From: Pestalotiopsis fici W106-1
Taxonomy: Eukaryota > Ascomycota > Sordariomycetes > Amphisphaeriales > Sporocadaceae
Assembly: GCF_000516985.1 (NCBI RefSeq)
Contig: NW_006917093.1
Location: forward strand, 1,674,001-1,738,000
DNA length: 64,000 bases
Reading direction: 5' to 3'
Part shown: positions 59,288 to 64,000 of the stretch, one piece after another
Numbering within the stretch: the first letter of the stretch is position 1
Layout of the letters: every line of letters starts with the position of its first letter
Notes under the pieces: model-generated
Database searches by the model: none
Seen by the model: only the letters and a program-made list of their open reading frames with translations
What the model was told of the DNA's origin: nothing
Program-made: the position numbers and the translations under genes

Positions 59288-61420
59288 AGGTGTTCAAATG
59301 GCTCGGAGGAGCATGAATCACCAATCGTTCAGTGAGGCAAGGCAGGTCACCAACAAGGCAAAAAGGCAATTCGTAAAAGAGTTGCTAGAATATGGATAAC
59401 GAAACGTCGCCGCTTGATCATGAGATACGAGTCTGGCCATCGTACAAGATGATGCATATAATTATTAGGCCGACAGATGGACTTGCGTGTTTGCTACGCC
59501 AGGCTGAGGGAGGTGCAAGCAGGTTTTCCAATACAAATGCCGGTGAAAACTCTGGTAGTGCGTCACTGGCAGCCGCCACGGAAGCGGAGATTCTCACTGT
59601 ATAGAAATACTCGCCGTTCTCTAGGCCTAATGGTCACAAGTTACAAGACATTTGAACCAAGGAATAAGGTTCATGGTATTATGTACAATAGGCACCAGGT
59701 GGGTAGTCATTGGTTATTGGCCGGTTGTGCTCGAGTTGGAAAGAAGCTGCCCCGAGGTCGGTCTGAGCTACTCAGACCGTGTTTAGCTGGATACATGGCT
59801 ACTCTAGCATTATGCCAGCAGCCATGGCGTGCAAAAAGAAAGACATGATTGAGACGCCTTGATGGCCATGGTACGCACTAATGTAATATGATATAAGCGT
59901 ACCAGCAACTACAATCAACAGTTTATACACAAGAGTGATTTTTCTGTACAAATATCTGTGCATACTCGTTATATTCGTAAATTGGCCCTGCAGCGTCGTC
60001 CTCTTTGTCTCCTATGTATACGAGCATTGGCTGCTGGTCAGCCTCGCGCATTAAGTGTAGTCACTTCACGACACGCAACAAGATTTCCGAATATAGGTAT
60101 TTAGTAAATTTTACATAGGGCACCCGGGGAAGTGTTTCATGACCATAAATAACACACGCCCCCTCCCCCCAACAAAAAAAAAACACCCAGTCCCAGGAAT
60201 TTGCACATGCCGTAGATCGCGCATTCGCTGCACATACTCAGCCGCACCGTGCCGAAGGTCTTCAATAACGCAAACAAGGGGGTGGTGTAGGCAAAGGCAA
60301 GGGACAAGAGAGGGAGAAGGAAAAAAAAAAGCCACCCGTTTTACGCAACTTCCCGATTGGAGATGGGGGAAGGGGAAAATCGCAAGAGATGCCGTTTACA
60401 GCCATTTGCATCCTTTCGGGAGAGGATGAGAGAGACTGGGCGGATTTTTTGTTGATTTGTCTTGGTTCTTCGGGATTTGAGAAAAGAAGAATTCAAAAAC
60501 TATTCGCAAGGCTACGAATTCTTTCAATGTTTTCCCCCCGTCGGGATGGGCTATTTAGAAACATTGAGCGACGGGCATGGGGGGGGGGCCACCGGGCCGC
60601 ACACCGAGGTGGAAGAAAGGCGCCTCCTTCGGGATTTGGTTGTGGAAATGAGCGGCACGGAGAAAGGAAATAACAACAGAACGATGGAATAGGAAAAGAT
60701 ACCTCCTAATCAATTGGTCAAGAAAAATTCTCAAAGTACAAAGGAACATTACAGAAAATGCGTTAATGATCAACATCACAATGGAACCTCACTTCACAAA
60801 GATATCAAAAATTGAAATGATTATGTCCATCATTATTTATATACCGCATAAGGGTAATACAAACCCGATGCTTTGATGTCGGAATAGTAGAGTATAGTAC
60901 ACAATATAGATGATTCTGTAGCGCTCAATCATCTACATATTTGTAGGGGGAGCGGGTACACCTGGTACCCGTTGCTGCAATACATTGAGATTTTATGCTT
61001 GTGCAAAGGTCTTCGAAGGTTGTGCTGCCGTAGAAAACACGACGGGGGCATCTTATAGCCTATTTCGCTGCATCGTCGGGGATCTCGTGTGACCCAAAGC
61101 TTATTGTCCACGTCGTGTACCACGAAGCGGACCGACGAACCCGTATGCGCGGCTTGTAGTAGAAATTGCAATGACTAGGTCCGGGGTGTCCTTGCCAAGG
61201 CTGCGCGGCTCTTTCTCAAATATTGTGGTCTCGGATCTCGCTTGGTTTCCGAACCCCCGGTCCTTGGGAGTCGTCGTATCGCTCGCGAAAAAGACTGAGT
61301 GGATCAAGTTGATACTACTGCCAAATCATTGTGCCGAATGATGCCTGACGAGACCAAATCTGGCTGTCAATGGTCTTTGGGCTCGAAGCCGATCCTCACG
61401 ACTCTATCTGTATCCCTCGA
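59288..61420. other. Intergenic between convergent MOB3 and Zn2Cys6 genes
   Basis: A 2.1-kb spacer. It contains poly-A and poly-G runs near 60173, 60321 and 60580 and is AT-rich around 60680-60940. Several open frames were examined; none shows a domain or plausible exon structure. Confidence 0.45.
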
Positions 61421-63792
61421 TTAGAGCATGATGTTTTTGCCTTTCCTTGTCGGCGAAGGCTCAGAGGGAGACGAGCTCTCGTCGCGAGAATGAAGTCCCA
61501 TCTTGGCAAAGACTGCCGTCATCTCCCGGAGACTTTCCGTCTGTTCGGAAACTGGGTTCGCGCTGCGCTCGTCTGCGAACGCACGTATACTTCGTATGAC
61601 GGGGTTGAGACCCTCGTCGTTTGGTAGCCACCAATTGACGCAGGTCGGGTCCTGGAAGATTTCTGCAAACCGCGTCCTCATTGTGAGCGGGAAAACGTAC
61701 CTGCGAGAACAAAGATTAGCCATGAGTAAATAGAGGGGACAGGGTGAAGCAGCTTACCCCATGGACTCGATAGTTGCAAACTTTGTTTTCATCCACCTCT
61801 GATGCTTTTCATCTTGGGGTAGGTAAAGCGTGGCAATGACCAACGCCGACTGCAGTATGACAAGAGCACCGTTTGGGCTTGAGGGCCACCTCTCGACCGT
61901 TTCAAAGATTTGGCATACATCGTAAGCCAAATCCCGAAGCTCTTGGGCCGGCTCCTGCTGCACCGCCAAGGCTTCTTGCGTCTTGTGCATGACGAGGATC
62001 GAGCGCCACTCGCAGAGTAGGATGGTAGTGGCGAAATATTGAGATTTATACAAGAACTTTTTGGCGTAGGGGTCAACAATATCGTCATCCGTCAGTGGTT
62101 GCCGGTTTTCAAAGTCAGTGACAAGATAGTCTGTATTGCACAGTTCTTGGTCGCTGTCGAGACTCGCCTTCCAATTCCGGAGTCGTTCCTCCAAATGCCG
62201 GTGCTCGGCAGCAAAAGATTGTGGCGAGATCTCGCCCCGGCCGCCCTTGGCGAAGAGCAGAGACATATCCACCGTAATCATATTCATAGCCGCAGAATAT
62301 AGCTCGAGCTTCAAGCTGTAGTCGCCGGGCTCTCGTGCAATTTGACCTTCGAAGAACTCCAAGGCTGTTGAGAACCAATCTCGCGGTAACCGTGTTTCGA
62401 AGCCGCCGAGCATACCGACAAACACATCGAATCGGACATACCACGCAAAGAGTGTGCGGGTAACGTATGACTGCATTACCGTGCTTGGGGTGAATAACGT
62501 CGTCATGATCTGCAAGACAGCTTTTTGATGGCCCATCAAACTAACCCAGTCACCAAGATATTCCTGATAGTTGTCAGACACTGCCAAAGCAAAGAGAGCT
62601 TGTACCCAGAACCTCTCTCATCATGACGGCTTACCTCGATAGTGGCTAGTTGGAGAATTGTCAGGAGTGTGGCCGTATTTTGTTTCTCCTTCCTTCTGAA
62701 AGAAGCCAGTAGCAAAGTGACACTCTTATTGTAGTATTTGAGGAAGTCTTGGATTTGTCCTCGCGGGTTTCCGATAGTATGGTGGTATGCTGCAAAGCCG
62801 ACCACTGCATACAGCAGGGCATCGTTCCCTTGACGAACCGCCGTTCCTGGTAGAAAACTCCTGAAGAAATCCTCGGGGTCTACTGACAAGCCGTAATTGT
62901 AGTGTGTGATGTTTTCGCAGTAGTAGTCAAGGTAGAAGCGTAGTTCTGTGGGGAGATGAGACCAGTCCAAAGGTCCTGGTTGAATGGACGGATCTGATGC
63001 GCGAAACGGTGCCATGAAACCAACACTCGTCCCGGTAGACAAGGATGGAGATGAGCTCCCTCCGCCGGAAGGTGTCTCGGAGCCATACCTTGCGCTATGC
63101 TTGGGTAATGTCGAGGCTGAAGCAGCGCTTGCTCTCCTATATGATGGATCAATCCGCGGATAGTCGTCATCGGGCTCTTCTTCGTCTATGATCGGCTCTA
63201 GCTTTGTGTCTCGCTCCGATTCGTCCTCGGCATCTCCTGGTGACTGTCCTGGGCTGTCTGTGTGTCCTCCTTCCTTGGCCGAAGCATCAGAGGGCCCCTT
63301 TCCGGTGGAAGCCTCGGGGTAGACGCATTCTCGCTTGCCCTTGCGACATCCTAGAACATCTGGTCAATATACAAATGACAACTCGGAGAGGGATAAAATG
63401 ATCATACTTTCGCAAATAGGATGTGTCTCATCGCACTGGTAGGGCTTAGTCTATGTCAAATTCAAACTGAAATTGCAACTGCTTACCTTGACTCGTCTAC
63501 TTCGGCAGGTGTAGCAGCCGGATCTTGTTCGACGATGCTTGACATGATCCACCCCGGGTGCTGATTTTCTTCGACTTCGTGCGTTTTGAGGTTTTGGAGG
63601 TTGAAACATGATGGGATCTGGAAACCCGGTGACATAACCTAGAGTTTCGTAAGGATTCACCATGGGCATCTCGCCGGCCTCCATTTGAATCTGGCTGTTG
63701 TGAATGTAGGAATGTCCCTCTTGAGAACTGGGACTTGTCTCCTCGCCAGGCCCAGCTCCGCCTGGTAGGTAATGCTGGTAATAGCCATCCAT
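61421..63792 (-). CDS. Zn2Cys6 transcription factor (Fungal_trans_2 type)
   Basis: A 711-residue regulator in five exons: 63487-63792, 63408-63435, 62635-63350, 61758-62563 and 61421-61700. The zinc cluster is Cys93, 96, 103, 110, 113, 120: RTRSGCYTCRSRRVK joins CDETHPICERCRKGKRECVY. It is assembled from three exons, the middle one only 28 bases long. The acceptor CTACCAG was chosen over an upstream TAG because it gives the canonical spacing. The long body (LDWSHLPTELRFYLDYYCEN, LLYAVVGFAAYHHTIGNPRG, EYLGDWVSLMGHQKAVLQIM, TLFAWYVRFDVFVGMLGGFE) is that of the PF11951 transcription-factor domain. The last exon ends PSPTRKGKNIML. The N-terminal 90 residues are polar. Targets are unknown; no co-regulated cluster is visible in the window. 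Confidence 0.88.
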
Positions 63793-64000
63793 CTGGCTGG
63801 CGTGCTAGGAAGTCTATGTTGACTTGGTAGCAGATCGATGTCCAGCCAAGCACCGAATTACTCGGAACTGCCCTCGCTTATGCTCAACCCCTCCAGGCCG
63901 TAGACAGTATAACAGCGACCTTTCGAAGCTAGAAAGTTAATAAGAATATTCTATCAAGTGTCACTGACTTTTGAACACTTGCATTTAGTGACGGGAACGG
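63793..64000. other. Upstream region of the last Zn2Cys6 gene
   Basis: Short promoter-side sequence up to the window end. Nothing specific was recognised. Confidence 0.4.

Noticed and set aside
60139..60692. Basic plus-strand open frames in the MOB3/Zn2Cys6 spacer
   Set aside because: They run across A- and G-homopolymer tracts and show no conserved motif or splice structure.

Overview
The window looks like nuclear DNA of a filamentous ascomycete (Pezizomycotina). Short introns of about 50 to 160 bases, with GTANGT-type donors and CTAAC/CTGAC-type branch sites, interrupt genes recognisable as fungal orthologues: a CSC1/DUF221 channel, NPC2, V-ATPase subunit F, NUR1, isopropylmalate dehydratase, INCENP, NOT2, ZNG1 and a phocein-type MOB. 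Protein style and gene structure fit Sordariomycetes, probably Hypocreales, but the species cannot be fixed from this sequence. Exon boundaries were set by hand: each join keeps the reading frame and restores a conserved family motif where one exists. No RNA gene, CRISPR array or intact transposon was recognised.

Layout. From 0 to 20 kb lie mostly housekeeping genes: a partial CSC1-like channel, NPC2, VMA7 (minus strand, four exons), NUR1, a large unrecognised Ser/Thr-rich membrane-anchored protein, LEU1, two small Cys-rich zinc-ribbon-like units and an NAD-binding epimerase. From 20.3 to 33.7 kb is a gene-poor, visibly AT-rich accessory segment. It holds degenerate repeats and what looks like a decayed secondary-metabolite locus: a 14-TM MFS pump with an in-frame TAG, a truncated AflR-type Zn2Cys6 protein, an EthD-fold protein and fragments of a second MFS gene. 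An intact NmrA-like reductase sits at its edge.

From 35 kb onward gene density returns: a 969-residue J-domain protein; a Zn2Cys6 regulator divergent from a Rieske non-heme oxygenase, a likely regulator-enzyme pair; then INCENP (chromosomal passenger complex), NOT2 (CCR4-NOT), the zinc metallochaperone ZNG1, divergent MOB3/phocein (STRIPAK), and a second full-length Zn2Cys6 regulator.

The points most worth a second look are the decaying cluster with its TAG interruptions, the pair of small CCxC/CPxC proteins near LEU1, the Rieske/Zn2Cys6 unit, and a 1.3-kb stretch open in two frames downstream of NUR1.
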